Source of the DNA: Peptostreptococcaceae bacterium VA2
GTDB taxonomy: Bacteria; Bacillota; Clostridia; Peptostreptococcales; Peptostreptococcaceae
DNA length: 64,000 bases
Assembly (NCBI GenBank): GCA_000686145.1
Contig: JMMB01000007.1
Coordinates: 3,100,001-3,164,000, forward strand
Direction of reading: 5' to 3'
Translations under genes and position numbers: made by a program
Part shown: one piece after another, positions 50,507 through 60,166 of the stretch
How positions within the stretch are numbered: the first letter of the stretch is position 1
How the letters are laid out: every line of letters begins with the position of its first letter
Notes under the pieces: model-generated
Seen by the model: the letters and a program-made list of their open reading frames with translations, nothing else
What the model was told of the DNA's origin: nothing
Databases searched by the model: none

Positions 50507-51457
50507 TTATAACTGTTTTCCTCTTAAATCATTAGCAATTTCTTCTATCTTCCTTAGCCTATGATTAACTCCAGATTTTCCTATCGGCGGGCTCAACATC
50601 TCTCCTAATTCCTTAAGTGTCAAATCTTCACACTCTACTCTAAGCTGAGCTATCTCTTGTAAATTGTCTGGTAAACTGCTTATACCAACTGTTTCTTGTA
50701 TAAATTTAATATTTTCAACTTGTCTAACTGCTGCATTTACTGTTTTAGAAAGGTTCGCTGTTTCACAATTAACTATACGATTAACATTATTTCTCATAGC
50801 TTTTACTATTTTAGTATTTTGAAGACTTAAAAGAGCATGATGAGCTCCTATAATACTCAATAAATCTGATATTTGTTCACTTTCTTTTAAATATACAACA
50901 TAGTTATTTTTTCTTGATACTATCTTACAGTTAAATCCCAAAGAATTTATAAAGTCTCTCAATGATTCCGCAAAATCTATATTATTTGTAACAAATTCTA
51001 TATGATAATTTTTTCCTGGATCACTTATTGAGCCTCCACCAAGAAATGCACCTCTTATAAACGCTCTTTTGCATTCCTCATGTTGTATAAGATTGACTGG
51101 AACTTTGTTTAAAGTATAAAATCCATCTCCTGGAGCTAATATACCTAGTTCCTTTATAAGTTTTTCTGCTCCCATTTCACTAGTTACCATAAGAACATAA
51201 CTGTTGTTTCTCTTCAACATTTGGTTCTTATTTACAGAAATAGTTGTATTTATACCAAAGTTTTGTTTTAATAACTTAAATGTTTTACGAGCTATTGAAT
51301 TTAACTCCGTTGTTATCTTCAAATTTAATTTCTTATAGCCTACAATTTGTATACTTCCTGCTAATCTTACTAACGCTGCTAATTCTGTTACATTGCAACA
51401 ATTATTTTCAGATGTAACTCTTGCTAACTCATTTTTTGTTTCAGTTGAAAAAGACAT
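50507..51457 (-). CDS. whiA: DNA-binding protein WhiA
   Basis: 316 residues. An N-terminal LAGLIDADG-like fold ([20 protein letters not shown], about 124-143) is joined to a C-terminal HTH ([20 protein letters not shown]). WhiA influences cell division and, in actinomycetes, sporulation. AGGTG lies six bases before ATG 51457, so the upstream GTG is not used. It ends the nudix-whiA part of the conserved rapZ-yvcK-whiA cluster. Confidence 0.95.
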   Translation of the reverse strand: MSFSTETKNELARVTSENNCCNVTELAALVRLAGSIQIVGYKKLNLKITTELNSIARKTFKLLKQNFGINTTISVNKNQMLKRNNSYVLMVTSEMGAEKLIKELGILAPGDGFYTLNKVPVNLIQHEECKRAFIRGAFLGGGSISDPGKNYHIEFVTNNIDFAESLRDFINSLGFNCKIVSRKNNYVVYLKESEQISDLLSIIGAHHALLSLQNTKIVKAMRNNVNRIVNCETANLSKTVNAAVRQVENIKFIQETVGISSLPDNLQEIAQLRVECEDLTLKELGEMLSPPIGKSGVNHRLRKIEEIANDLRGKQL

Positions 51458-51473
51458 ATACATCACCTATTAA

Positions 51474-51899
51474 TTAGTTCTTTTTTAACCTTTTTTTAAT
51501 TTCTTGTAAGGCTACTTTAATTATTTCCTTCTCATCATCATATCTAGCTAAATCTACCACTCTATCTAAATGTATAAACTTAGCATCAATGAAACCTTCT
51601 TCTTTTTGAGGTATTGTATCCATGCTCCTCGCTTGCATCAAATACCAAAAAACGGTTTTATGAACTGCTCTATTTTCATCCCAGTTCTCCTTGAAGGTAT
51701 AGTGAATTTCTCCTAAATACTTTAATATATCCGCTTTTACTCCAGTTTCTTCTAGCACTTCTCTTAGTGCTGCTTCTTGCCTATTTTCGCCTTCTTCTAC
51801 TTTTCCTTTTGGTAAAACCCAATCTCCGTTGAATTTTCTAAGTAAAAGTATAGCATTGCCAAACAGTACTACGCCACCGGCACTAACCTCTTCTCTCAT
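51474..51899 (-). CDS. NUDIX hydrolase
   Basis: 141 residues. The Nudix box is complete: GKVEEGENRQEAALREVLEE followed by TG (about 32-53). N-terminal AGGVVLFGNAILLLRKFNG is typical of diadenosine polyphosphate or nucleotide hydrolases; the actual substrate is not known. GGAG precedes the ATG. A nudix gene at this place in the yvcK-whiA cluster is not universal, but here the 16-base gap to whiA shows co-transcription. Confidence 0.9.
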   Translation of the reverse strand: MREEVSAGGVVLFGNAILLLRKFNGDWVLPKGKVEEGENRQEAALREVLEETGVKADILKYLGEIHYTFKENWDENRAVHKTVFWYLMQARSMDTIPQKEEGFIDAKFIHLDRVVDLARYDDEKEIIKVALQEIKKRLKKN

Positions 51900-51964
51900 A
51901 GATGTTCACTCCTTAAAACTAACATAATAATAAGGATTTCTACATAAAACTTTAAAATCCTTTT

Positions 51965-53074
51965 TTACTTGCTACTATCATTTTTATGACTTAGTGCCAA
52001 ATTAATAATTATATTAGAAATATATTTTGCATCATGCCTAATATAATTACTTTTTATTTCGATCAAGTTTTCTTCTATAGTTTTTACCCCCATACTTTTA
52101 AGAGTCTCTTTTTGAGATTTATCTAATAAAACTTGCTTTGCTCCATCCTTTTGATATATTTCAAATATAGCATCTGGCAAGATTTCATTATTAGCTATTA
52201 CATAATCTAATACGCTTTCTTTAGTATGTCTAACTATAGCTTCTACATGATCTAGTACATTATGACCATCTGTTTCTCCTGGTTGAGTCATTATATTAGA
52301 TATATATACTTTAGGAGCATTAGATTTTTTAATAGCCTCTACTACCCCCTCTACCAATAAGTTAGGCATTATACTTGTATATAAACTTCCTGGCCCCATT
52401 ATAATTATATCAGCATTATCAATAGAGTTAATAACTTCATCTAAAGGTTTAACATCCATTGGATTTAAATATACTCTATCTATGCAGCTCTTTTGACTTT
52501 TTACCTCTTTAGGTATTATCGACTCACCAATTACTTTATTACCATTTTTTAATTGAGCTATTAACTTTATATCTTCTAATGTTACAGGTAAAACTCTTCC
52601 TGTAATAGCAAATATCTGACTCATTTTATATACAGCTATTTCAAAATTTCCATATAATCCATTCATAGCTGCTAAGAATAGATTTCCAAAACTTTGGCCT
52701 TTTAAGGCGCCTTCTGTAAATCTATATTTCATTACCTCATCCATAGTGGGTTCTATGTTTGCAAGAGCCAACAGACAATTCCTTATATCGCCCGGTGGTA
52801 ACATTCCTAAATCCTCTCTTAAAATACCTGATCCTCCTCCATCATCAGCAACTGTAACTATTGCTGTGATATTTTGAGTGAAGTGTTTTAATCCTCTCAA
52901 GAACACTGACTGCCCTGTACCTCCACCAATCACTACTACTTTAGGATCTAAATATTCTTTATTCCTCATATGTAATGATTGTACTTTTTCTCTTATTATT
53001 TTCTTGTATAAGTATAGAGATACTATTAGCGCAATCCATCCTGTTACCCCTATTACTATAAGTATACTTGTCAT
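51965..53074 (-). CDS. yvcK: YvcK/CofD-like gluconeogenesis factor
   Basis: 369 residues. A membrane helix at about 3-23 is followed by the CofD-like Rossmann fold (KVVVIGGGTGQSVFLRGLKH, TVADDGGGSGILREDLGMLP). YvcK proteins are needed for growth on gluconeogenic carbon and for wall synthesis and bind UDP-sugars. ATG 53074 lies five bases after GGAGG; the ATG at 53086 is inside that region. It starts 13 bases after rapZ. Confidence 0.95.
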   Translation of the reverse strand: MTSILIVIGVTGWIALIVSLYLYKKIIREKVQSLHMRNKEYLDPKVVVIGGGTGQSVFLRGLKHFTQNITAIVTVADDGGGSGILREDLGMLPPGDIRNCLLALANIEPTMDEVMKYRFTEGALKGQSFGNLFLAAMNGLYGNFEIAVYKMSQIFAITGRVLPVTLEDIKLIAQLKNGNKVIGESIIPKEVKSQKSCIDRVYLNPMDVKPLDEVINSIDNADIIIMGPGSLYTSIMPNLLVEGVVEAIKKSNAPKVYISNIMTQPGETDGHNVLDHVEAIVRHTKESVLDYVIANNEILPDAIFEIYQKDGAKQVLLDKSQKETLKSMGVKTIEENLIEIKSNYIRHDAKYISNIIINLALSHKNDSSK

Positions 53075-53087
53075 TTTTGCCTCCATA

Positions 53088-53945
53088 TTATCTTAACATA
53101 GAGTCCCTATGTTTCTTAACTACTCTATATCCTTTATTAATTAGTTCTTCATATATAAGGTTTGATATAGTGACTGACCTATGTCTTCCTCCTGTACATC
53201 CAATTCCTATTACTAGATGCTGTTTTCCTTCTTCTATATACTGAGGTACTAAAAACTGTATCATATCATTTAATTTATTGTAAAATTCCTTACTTATATC
53301 TGAATCCATAACATAATCTCTAACATCTTGGTCATCCCCTGTTTTAGGTCTTAGCTCTTCTAAATAATATGGATTTGGCAAAAATCTCACATCAAATACT
53401 AAGTCACAATCTGCAGGAATCCCATGCTTAAATCCAAATGATACCACTGATATAGTTAGTTTATTATTATCTTCACCTTCAGAAAATATTTTCCCTATTT
53501 CTTCCTTTAAGTCTCTTGGCTTCATATTTGTTGTGTCTATTATACAATCTGATATTTCTTTTAATGGTTCCATTATTTCTCTTTCCATTTTTATACCTTC
53601 TGGTATTTGCATAGTTCTTGATAATGGATGATTCCTTCTTGTCATTTTATATCTTTTTAATAAAGCATCGTCTGAACAATCTAAGTATATCATTTCATAC
53701 TTATAATTTGCTTTCCTTAGGTAGCTTAGGCTCTCATGAAGTGCTTCGAAAAATTTTCTACCTCTTATGTCTATACCTAATGCGACCTTATCAATACTCG
53801 AATTGGGTTGATAACATAATTCTGCGAACTTAGTTATTAAGGCAGGAGGTAAGTTATCTACACAGTAAAAACCCATATCCTCTAAAGCTCTCATTGTTTC
53901 ACTTTTTCCTGATCCTGAAAGACCCGTAACTATCACAAATTTCAT
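53088..53945 (-). CDS. rapZ: RNase adapter/nucleotide-binding protein RapZ (YvcJ)
   Basis: 285 residues: P-loop GLSGSGKS (8-15) and a C-terminal domain with GCTGGRHRSV. RapZ binds UDP-GlcNAc or GlcN6P and controls amino-sugar supply; in Firmicutes YvcJ binds nucleotides and affects competence. GGGGGAG precedes ATG 53945. It lies between the PHP gene and yvcK. Confidence 0.96.
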   Translation of the reverse strand: MKFVIVTGLSGSGKSETMRALEDMGFYCVDNLPPALITKFAELCYQPNSSIDKVALGIDIRGRKFFEALHESLSYLRKANYKYEMIYLDCSDDALLKRYKMTRRNHPLSRTMQIPEGIKMEREIMEPLKEISDCIIDTTNMKPRDLKEEIGKIFSEGEDNNKLTISVVSFGFKHGIPADCDLVFDVRFLPNPYYLEELRPKTGDDQDVRDYVMDSDISKEFYNKLNDMIQFLVPQYIEEGKQHLVIGIGCTGGRHRSVTISNLIYEELINKGYRVVKKHRDSMLR

Positions 53946-53964
53946 ATTTTCTCCCCCTATTGAC

Positions 53965-54678
53965 CTATATTTTAATATTTTCTACTAAAGATAAATCTAG
54001 ATCAGCCTCTCTTATGTTTTTCATAGCTAACTCAAAGTTACCTACATTTTCTGGCTTATGTGCATCCGACCCTATAATAAATTTATTTCCTATATGTTTA
54101 ATTTCTTTTAATTGACTAACGCTTAAAAACCCATGGCTACTATTTATTTCCAGTCTAGTGTTTGTTTCTTTTGCAACTTTAGCAATTTCTTGTATATAAA
54201 CATCTCCCTTGTCTCCAGGGTGAGTTATTATAAATATATCATTTTTTCTCATTGCATTTATTATCGCCTTAGTATTGTATTCTTTGGCTCTTTTATTTTT
54301 CACAACATAATTGTTACAATGATTGATCATACCTTTAATTGATGTAGGCATAGATCCAAAGTGATACCCTGCCATTACATAATCTAACAAAGGCATAATA
54401 TTATCATTTATATCTATATTACCATTTTCATCTAATATATTACATTCCATTCCCAAAAGTATCTCTATATTATCGTATTTAAGTTTTAATTTATCTATTT
54501 CATCTCTCATTTTAGATATATCTTTAACTTTTACTCCAAAGTTCATATGCTTATATCCATGGTCTGATATTCCGATTGTCTTTATACCTTTAGATATTGC
54601 TTCTTTTACATTATCCTCTATTGACCCTTTACCATGACTGTACACAGTATGTGTATGATAATCAGCTATTATTTGCAT
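53965..54678 (-). CDS. PHP-domain phosphoesterase (YcdX/histidinol-phosphatase-like)
   Basis: 237 residues with PHP metal motifs: DYHTHTVYSHG (6-16), ISDHGYKHMNFG, a Glu in GMECNI, HPGD and IGSDAH near the end. Metal-dependent phosphatase or phosphoesterase; substrate unknown. The ribosome site sits inside the end of murB, three bases before this ATG, showing coupling with murB. Confidence 0.9.
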   Translation of the reverse strand: MQIIADYHTHTVYSHGKGSIEDNVKEAISKGIKTIGISDHGYKHMNFGVKVKDISKMRDEIDKLKLKYDNIEILLGMECNILDENGNIDINDNIMPLLDYVMAGYHFGSMPTSIKGMINHCNNYVVKNKRAKEYNTKAIINAMRKNDIFIITHPGDKGDVYIQEIAKVAKETNTRLEINSSHGFLSVSQLKEIKHIGNKFIIGSDAHKPENVGNFELAMKNIREADLDLSLVENIKI

Positions 54679-54681
54679 TTA

Positions 54682-55596
54682 TTAATCCTCTCCAAGTATT
54701 CTAACTTCTTCCTCAAGCATTATTCCAAATTTAGCATTTACAGTACTTTTAACTACATACATTAATTCTAATAAATCTTTGGCTGTAGTATTTCCTAAGT
54801 TAACAACAAATCCACAGTGTTTCTCTGATACTTGTGCCCCTCTTAAAGTAAGACCTCTAAGTCCACTTTCTTCTATTAATTGACCTGCAAAATGTCCTTC
54901 TGGTCTTTTGAATGTACTCCCAGCACTTGGTAAACTTAGTGGTTGTTTTGAAACTCTTCGTTGAGTAAAGTCCATCATTGTTGATTTTATTTCATCATAG
55001 TTTCCCTTTTGTAGTTCTATCTCTACACATAAAACTATATAATCAGTTCTTGAAAGAATACTTTTTCTATATTCAAACTCCATTTGTTCATTTGTGAACT
55101 CAAATATATTTCCATCTGTATCCATAAGTTTTACAGATTTAACTATATCCTTCATTTCTCCGCCATAAGCACCTGCATTCATAGCTATGGCTCCACCTAA
55201 TGTACCAGGTATCCCAGCTGCAAATTCAAACCCTTTTAATTCTTCTCTTAAAACAGCTTTCCCTACTACAGAAAGTAATGCTCCTGATTGAATTTTAACA
55301 TTAGTTCCTTTTATATCAAAATTATTAAAGTTGTTAGATATCTCTATAACAACACCTCTTATTCCACCATCTTTTACTAATAGATTAGATCCATTTCCGA
55401 TTATTAAGTATGGAATCTTTTCTTTTTTTATTAATACCATTATATCACTTAATTGAGTTTCACTTGTTGGCTTAACCAATATATCTGCAGGTCCTCCCAC
55501 TCTAAAAGATATATGTTTTTTCATAGGCTCATTTAACTTTACATTTTCTTGGCCTACGATATTTAACAAACTTTCATATATATATTCCTTATTCAT
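54682..55596 (-). CDS. murB: UDP-N-acetylenolpyruvoylglucosamine reductase MurB
   Basis: 304 residues. FAD-dependent reduction of UDP-GlcNAc-enolpyruvate to UDP-MurNAc. FAD site: IGNGSNLLVKDGGIRGVVIE (about 62-81) and GIPGTLGGAIAMNAGAYGGE. Catalytic Ser is in PSAGSTFKRP and the final Glu in EEEVR near the C-terminus (type II MurB). AGGAGG precedes ATG 55596. First gene of the murB-PHP-rapZ-yvcK-nudix-whiA series. Confidence 0.97.
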   Translation of the reverse strand: MNKEYIYESLLNIVGQENVKLNEPMKKHISFRVGGPADILVKPTSETQLSDIMVLIKKEKIPYLIIGNGSNLLVKDGGIRGVVIEISNNFNNFDIKGTNVKIQSGALLSVVGKAVLREELKGFEFAAGIPGTLGGAIAMNAGAYGGEMKDIVKSVKLMDTDGNIFEFTNEQMEFEYRKSILSRTDYIVLCVEIELQKGNYDEIKSTMMDFTQRRVSKQPLSLPSAGSTFKRPEGHFAGQLIEESGLRGLTLRGAQVSEKHCGFVVNLGNTTAKDLLELMYVVKSTVNAKFGIMLEEEVRILGED

Positions 55597-55724
55597 ATAT
55601 TGCCTCCTAGTTTATACTATTTATTCATTATTTATCTATTTAAATATATTATTAATTTCATCTATTTATATATAATAATGTATTAAAAAAAAAATAACAA
55701 TATATAAAGGCTTTAAATTGCATT

Positions 55725-55754
55725 AAAAAAGCGTTGATATCACTATATCAACGC
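55725..55754 (-). terminator. Terminator of the minus-strand FNT channel gene
   Basis: GCGTTGATAT / ATATCAACGC perfect ten-base-pair stem with a CACT loop and six T on the minus strand. Confidence 0.88.
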
Positions 55755-55766
55755 TGTACATTTTGT

Positions 55767-56555
55767 TTAATTAGTACTTTTTATCTTATTAGATTTTAAA
55801 TAACAATTATGATACAGCCAAGGAATTACAATTGCTCCTCCCACTATATTTCCTAATGTAACAACAACTAAATTAGTTATTAAGCTTCCCATAGTAACTT
55901 TTGCCCCTAACATCATTCCCATTGGAATAAAAAACATATTTGCTACACTATGCTCAAATCCACATAAAACAAATAGCATTATAGGGAACCAACATGCAAA
56001 TATTTTTGATACTATGTCTTGACCTGCAGTTGCCATCCATACACCTAACACAACCAAAATATTACACATAATACCTCTTAAGAATGCTTGTGTAATTGTA
56101 AGTCCTACCTTGGTTTCTGCTATTGCTATAGTCTTAGTTACTGCATCGCCACCTAAAGTATCTGAGTAAAATACTAACAATACTAGTAATAATGATCCTA
56201 TAAGGTTGGCAATCCAAACTAGTGTCCAGTTTCTAAAAACTTGTCCCATAGTTATTTTCTTTTCCATTACAGCTAGTGTCATTAGGCAATTTCCTGTAAA
56301 CAGCTCAGCACCACAAATTACAACTAGCATAAGTCCAACAGGAAATACTATCGCCCCAACAAATCTTCCTAAACCTGGGTCTATGTTAGACATGGTCTGG
56401 CCAATTAATATGCTTCCTAATCCTCCAAAGCTTATAAAAAGTCCCGCTAATATTCCTAATAACATACAAGTTTTTGTTGATAGTCCTGCTTTTTTTATTC
56501 CTACATTTACTGTAGTATTTGCTACTTCCCCGGGTGTTAACATCCTTTTGTCCAT
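55767..56555 (-). CDS. Formate/nitrite transporter (FNT) family channel 1
   Basis: 262 residues with six membrane helices. FNT features: LFISFGGLGSIL, ELFTGNCLMTLAVMEKKITM, and the GFEHSVANMFFIP loop with the pore histidine. FNT channels carry formate, nitrite or hydrosulfide; sequence alone does not decide. ATG 56555 is seven bases after GGGGGG. A paralogue faces away from it across a 249-base divergent promoter region. Confidence 0.93.
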   Translation of the reverse strand: MDKRMLTPGEVANTTVNVGIKKAGLSTKTCMLLGILAGLFISFGGLGSILIGQTMSNIDPGLGRFVGAIVFPVGLMLVVICGAELFTGNCLMTLAVMEKKITMGQVFRNWTLVWIANLIGSLLLVLLVFYSDTLGGDAVTKTIAIAETKVGLTITQAFLRGIMCNILVVLGVWMATAGQDIVSKIFACWFPIMLFVLCGFEHSVANMFFIPMGMMLGAKVTMGSLITNLVVVTLGNIVGGAIVIPWLYHNCYLKSNKIKSTN

Positions 56556-56691
56556 AAATACACCCCCCATTTTATTATTAATATGCTTGCAAAAACATTA
56601 TAACACCGTTTTCCTATGTTTTGTTAAAATAAAATATCATTTTTAATTTAAATAGTAAAATTTTTCCATTTTAAGAATTAAATGTTCAATG

Positions 56692-56720
56692 TATACAAAA
56701 TTAGTTTTTTATTGTATAAT
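56692..56720 (+). promoter_or_regulatory. Candidate promoter of FNT channel 2
   Basis: TATACA, 17 bases, TATAAT; 84 bases before the start codon. The -35 matches consensus at four positions. Confidence 0.5.
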
Positions 56721-56804
56721 TACATCTGTCGTATTTTTAACAGAACAAAACAATTTGAAATTATATAAAAATAATATATTAAACTTTATAAGGAGGACTT
56801 TTAA

Positions 56805-57674
56805 ATGTCAGATAAAAAAATGCTTATGCCCGCTGAAATAGCACAATATACTATTCAAGCTGGAATCAAAAAAGTTAATACACCTAGTAAAAAAGTTTTA
56901 GCATCTGCTTTCTTAGCTGGTGCTTATATAGCATTCGGTGCTTTAGGATCGATTGCTGCTGCTTATAACTTATTAGCAAACCCTGCTACTTACGGATTAG
57001 GTAAAATGGTTGCTGGGCTTATGTTCCCCGCTGGACTTATGTTTGTTTTAGTTGCTGGCGCAGATTTATTTACAGGTAACATACTTATTACCTTAGCAGC
57101 TTTAAATAAAAAGGTTACTTGGATGCAAACATTTAAAAACTGGGCACTAGTTTGGATTGGAAATTTAATAGGTGCTGTTTTGGTAGCATGGCTTGTAAGC
57201 TTATCCGGTGTATTCGACTGGAGTAATGGATTATACGGTGGTGTTGTAGTAAAAACTGCTATAGGAAAACTTGGATTCACATGGACTTCTGCTATAGCTT
57301 CTGGTTTATTATGTAACTGGATAGTTTGTGCTACTGTTTGGATGACATATGCTGCAAAAGATGTAGCTGGTAAATTATTAGCTGGATTCTTTGGTATATT
57401 CTTATTTGTATGTGCTGGATTTGAGCATAGTGTTGCTAATATGGGTTATTTATTTGCTGGATTCTTCAGTAAAACTAATCCAGCGTTCTTAGAAGCAGCT
57501 CATAAAACTGCAGCTGATGCTTCTATTATAAGTGTACCAAACATATTGATAAATAACTTAATACCTGTTACAATAGGTAACATATTAGGTGGAGCAGTAT
57601 TTGTTGCTGGTGTATATTTCTTCTTATTTAACAGTAAGAATGATGATTCATCTAAAATTAAAAATGCTTCATAG
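56805..57674 (+). CDS. Formate/nitrite transporter (FNT) family channel 2
   Basis: 289 residues, six membrane helices, clearly paralogous to the neighbour on the minus strand: MPAEIAQYTIQAGIKK, DLFTGNILITLAALNKKVTW, GFEHSVANMGYLFAGFF. It is longer, with an extra loop before the last helix (KTNPAFLEAAHKTAADAS). AAGGAGG precedes the ATG. In this fermentative setting formate is a sensible substrate but remains inferred. Confidence 0.93.
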   Translation: MSDKKMLMPAEIAQYTIQAGIKKVNTPSKKVLASAFLAGAYIAFGALGSIAAAYNLLANPATYGLGKMVAGLMFPAGLMFVLVAGADLFTGNILITLAALNKKVTWMQTFKNWALVWIGNLIGAVLVAWLVSLSGVFDWSNGLYGGVVVKTAIGKLGFTWTSAIASGLLCNWIVCATVWMTYAAKDVAGKLLAGFFGIFLFVCAGFEHSVANMGYLFAGFFSKTNPAFLEAAHKTAADASIISVPNILINNLIPVTIGNILGGAVFVAGVYFFLFNSKNDDSSKIKNAS

Positions 57675-57711
57675 TATAAATTAAGTTTTAATATTAAATA
57701 TAATGATTATA

Positions 57712-57757
57712 AAGAGGTTGTTCTATTTTTAAATAGTTCATCCTCTCTTTTATTTAT
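57712..57757 (+). terminator. Terminator of FNT channel 2
   Basis: AGAGG ... CTATTT / AAATAG ... CCTCT imperfect hairpin followed by CTTTTATTT. Confidence 0.6.
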
Positions 57758-57781
57758 AATCAAAATATTCTTCTTTGCTGA

Positions 57782-57811
57782 TTGACCAATGAGAATATAT
57801 AATATTAATAT
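57782..57811 (+). promoter_or_regulatory. Promoter of cls
   Basis: TTGACC, 18 bases, TAATAT, 34 bases before the start codon. Confidence 0.55.
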
Positions 57812-57844
57812 AGTTATCATAAATTCTTAAGGGGGGAAATTATT

Positions 57845-59332
57845 ATGGATTTACCTTTTTTTAAAGGTTCCGGTTATGAAATATGCCTTACTGCTGTATA
57901 TTTAATTAATTTTTTAATTGTTTTAAATTTAATTTTTAGAGATAAGCGTAACATAGAAACTACGGTTGCATGGATACTTATACTAAGTACAATTCCTCCA
58001 TTAGGATTTATTTTATATCTTTCTTTTGGTCGCGGTGTATCTAAAGACAATATGTTTAAAATAAAAGAGGCTGAAGATAAAATAATTAAAAGTAGTATTT
58101 TAGATACTCATGTTAAGTTAGGATATGCTAACAAATCCGAACCCAACATAGTCGAACATAGGGATATGATTTATGCATTGGCTAATTCAAACAATGCTCA
58201 TTTTACAGATAATAATAGCGTTGATATTTATTCAGAGTGTAATGGATTTTTTGATTCATTATTAGATGAACTTAGACAGGCTAAAAAATATATAAATATA
58301 CAATTTTATATATTTAAAGATGATGACATTGGAAATCAAATTATAGACATTCTTTTAGATAAGGCCAAAGAAGGTGTTGAAGTAAGGCTTTTATATGATG
58401 CGGTTGGTAGTAGATTATTTAGTGATAAATCAATAATCAAGCTAAAAAAAGGTGGCGTTAAAGTTGGTTCTTTCTTCCCTTCTTTTATGAAAATAGTAAA
58501 CTTCAACTTAAATTATAGAAATCACCGTAAAATAGTTGTTATCGATGGTAAAGTTGGTTTTGTAGGTGGTAATAATATAGGAGATGAATATCTAGGTAAA
58601 GATTCTAAATTTGGTAATTGGAGAGATACTCATCTTAAGCTTACAGGGGATTGTATACGAGATCTTAACATAAGATTTATACTAGACTGGAGATATACTA
58701 CTAAAGAAGATTTAGATTTAAATAAGTACTTTAATTATGATTGTTATACGACTACTTCTACTAACTCTCATTCTAACAACATAGGTATTCAAATAGTATC
58801 TAGTGGACCCGATATAACTGAATTAGACGAAATAAAATATGGTTATATTAAGATGATTCAAAATGCAAAAAAATATGTATATATACAAAGCCCTTATTTT
58901 ATTCTAGACAAAACTCTTACTGATACTATAAAGATAGCATGTTTATCTGGTGTTGATGTTAGAATTATGATTCCATCTAAACCTGACCATCCGTTTGTTT
59001 ATTGGGCGTCATATTCTTATGCTGGAGAATTATTAAAGTTTGGTGCTAAACTTTATACTTATGATGAAAATTCATTCTTACATGCAAAGACAATTGTAAT
59101 GGATGATGCAGTTTGTTCTATCGGTACTGCTAATATGGATATTCGAAGTTTCGAACTTAATTTCGAAGTAAATGCGTTTATATATTCTTCTGAAATTTCA
59201 CAAAAGCAAAAATCAATTTTTGAAAATGATATTTTAAATTCAAGAGAAATCACTTTAGACTTATACAATTCAAGGTCTACTAGTGTAAAAGTAAAAGAAT
59301 CTATTTCTAGACTTTTATCTCCTGTCTTATAA
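57845..59332 (+). CDS. cls: Cardiolipin synthase
   Basis: 495 residues. Joins two phosphatidylglycerol molecules to cardiolipin at the membrane. Two N-terminal helices (about 12-32 and 40-60) and two phospholipase-D HKD motifs: HRKIVVIDGKVGFVGGNN and HAKTIVMDDAVCSIGTANMD. Length is normal. GGGGGG lies before the ATG; it is monocistronic with its own promoter and terminator. Confidence 0.95.
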   Translation: MDLPFFKGSGYEICLTAVYLINFLIVLNLIFRDKRNIETTVAWILILSTIPPLGFILYLSFGRGVSKDNMFKIKEAEDKIIKSSILDTHVKLGYANKSEPNIVEHRDMIYALANSNNAHFTDNNSVDIYSECNGFFDSLLDELRQAKKYINIQFYIFKDDDIGNQIIDILLDKAKEGVEVRLLYDAVGSRLFSDKSIIKLKKGGVKVGSFFPSFMKIVNFNLNYRNHRKIVVIDGKVGFVGGNNIGDEYLGKDSKFGNWRDTHLKLTGDCIRDLNIRFILDWRYTTKEDLDLNKYFNYDCYTTTSTNSHSNNIGIQIVSSGPDITELDEIKYGYIKMIQNAKKYVYIQSPYFILDKTLTDTIKIACLSGVDVRIMIPSKPDHPFVYWASYSYAGELLKFGAKLYTYDENSFLHAKTIVMDDAVCSIGTANMDIRSFELNFEVNAFIYSSEISQKQKSIFENDILNSREITLDLYNSRSTSVKVKESISRLLSPVL

Positions 59333-59352
59333 GATAGATTTTAAAATAGCTT

Positions 59353-59400
59353 AAAGTGCTTGTTGTATAATTAAATACAACAAGCACTTTTTTATTTTTT
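59353..59400 (+). terminator. Terminator of cls
   Basis: AAAGTGCTTGTTGTAT / ATACAACAAGCACTTT perfect 16-base-pair stem with a six-base loop and a T-rich tail. Confidence 0.9.
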
Positions 59401-59655
59401 CTAATTAATTTTTCTAAATTTTTAGTTAATTTAATGATTTTTTGCAATTTATTAACCTTTATATACTATAATATAATTATCATTAATATCATTCAATTAA
59501 AATAAATTCATCTATTGTCTATCCTTAAATGCGTTTTTTAAACTGTACCTTATTATAAATCCTTTACACTTAATTAAATAAAAGGATTTATACACGTTAA
59601 TTAATTACTTATTTTTAATCAAAATAGTAATTTCAAAATAAAAAGGGGGATTTAT
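59401..59655 (+). other. Upstream region of hydCBA
   Basis: About 255 bases without a gene. A possible -10 (TATAAT near 59470) follows TTGCAA at a 19-base spacing, which is weak. Closer to hydC is a dyad, ATAAATCCTTT / AAAGGATTTAT (about 59550-59593), with a long AT-rich loop and no T-tract; it could be an operator or leader hairpin. I found no TTGTTAA-type Rex site. Confidence 0.4.
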
Positions 59656-60153
59656 ATGTGTGATTTTGTTTCATGCAACAAACAGTTATTTGAAAAACTA
59701 GATAACTTTATTGATGCTCTTCCAACTAAAGATGGTGCTTTAATACAAGTTTTACATCATGCTCAAGGTATATTTGGATACCTTCCTAAAGAAATTCAAC
59801 TTTATATAGCAAAAGCGCTTAATATAGCTCCAGCTAAAGTCTATGGGGTTGTAAGTTTCTATTCTTATTTTACAACTGAAGCTAGAGGTGAATACAAAAT
59901 AAGCGTATGTTTAGGTACTGTATGTTTTGTTAAAGGTGCTGATAAAATACTGGATGAATTTGAAAAACAACTTGGAATTAAATCTGGTCAAACTACTGAG
60001 GATCTTAAATTTTCTCTTGATGGATTAAGATGCGTCGGTGCATGCGGTCTTGCTCCTGTAGTTGTTGTAAATGGAAAGGTTTTTGGTCAGGTTAAGCCTG
60101 AACAAGTTAGTGAAATATTAAGCTACTATAATGATTTAAGCTTAAATTGTTAA
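59656..60153 (+). CDS. hydC: Bifurcating [FeFe]-hydrogenase gamma subunit HydC (NuoE-like)
   Basis: 165 residues, thioredoxin-like [2Fe-2S] protein. The cluster ligands are in CLGTVCFVKG and CVGACG; the N-terminal helical bundle has LIQVLHHAQGIFGYLP. It passes electrons within the HydABC complex between NADH, ferredoxin and the H-cluster. GGGGG precedes the ATG. Order hydC-hydB-hydA matches the Thermotoga operon as I recall it. Confidence 0.93.
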   Translation: MCDFVSCNKQLFEKLDNFIDALPTKDGALIQVLHHAQGIFGYLPKEIQLYIAKALNIAPAKVYGVVSFYSYFTTEARGEYKISVCLGTVCFVKGADKILDEFEKQLGIKSGQTTEDLKFSLDGLRCVGACGLAPVVVVNGKVFGQVKPEQVSEILSYYNDLSLNC

Positions 60154-60166
60154 GGGGGGATAGATA

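Noticed and set aside
59550-59593. Rex operator upstream of hydCBA
   Set aside because: The dyad AAATCCTTT / AAAGGATTT does not match the TTGTTAA-N4-TTAACAA pattern and has a long AT-rich spacer.
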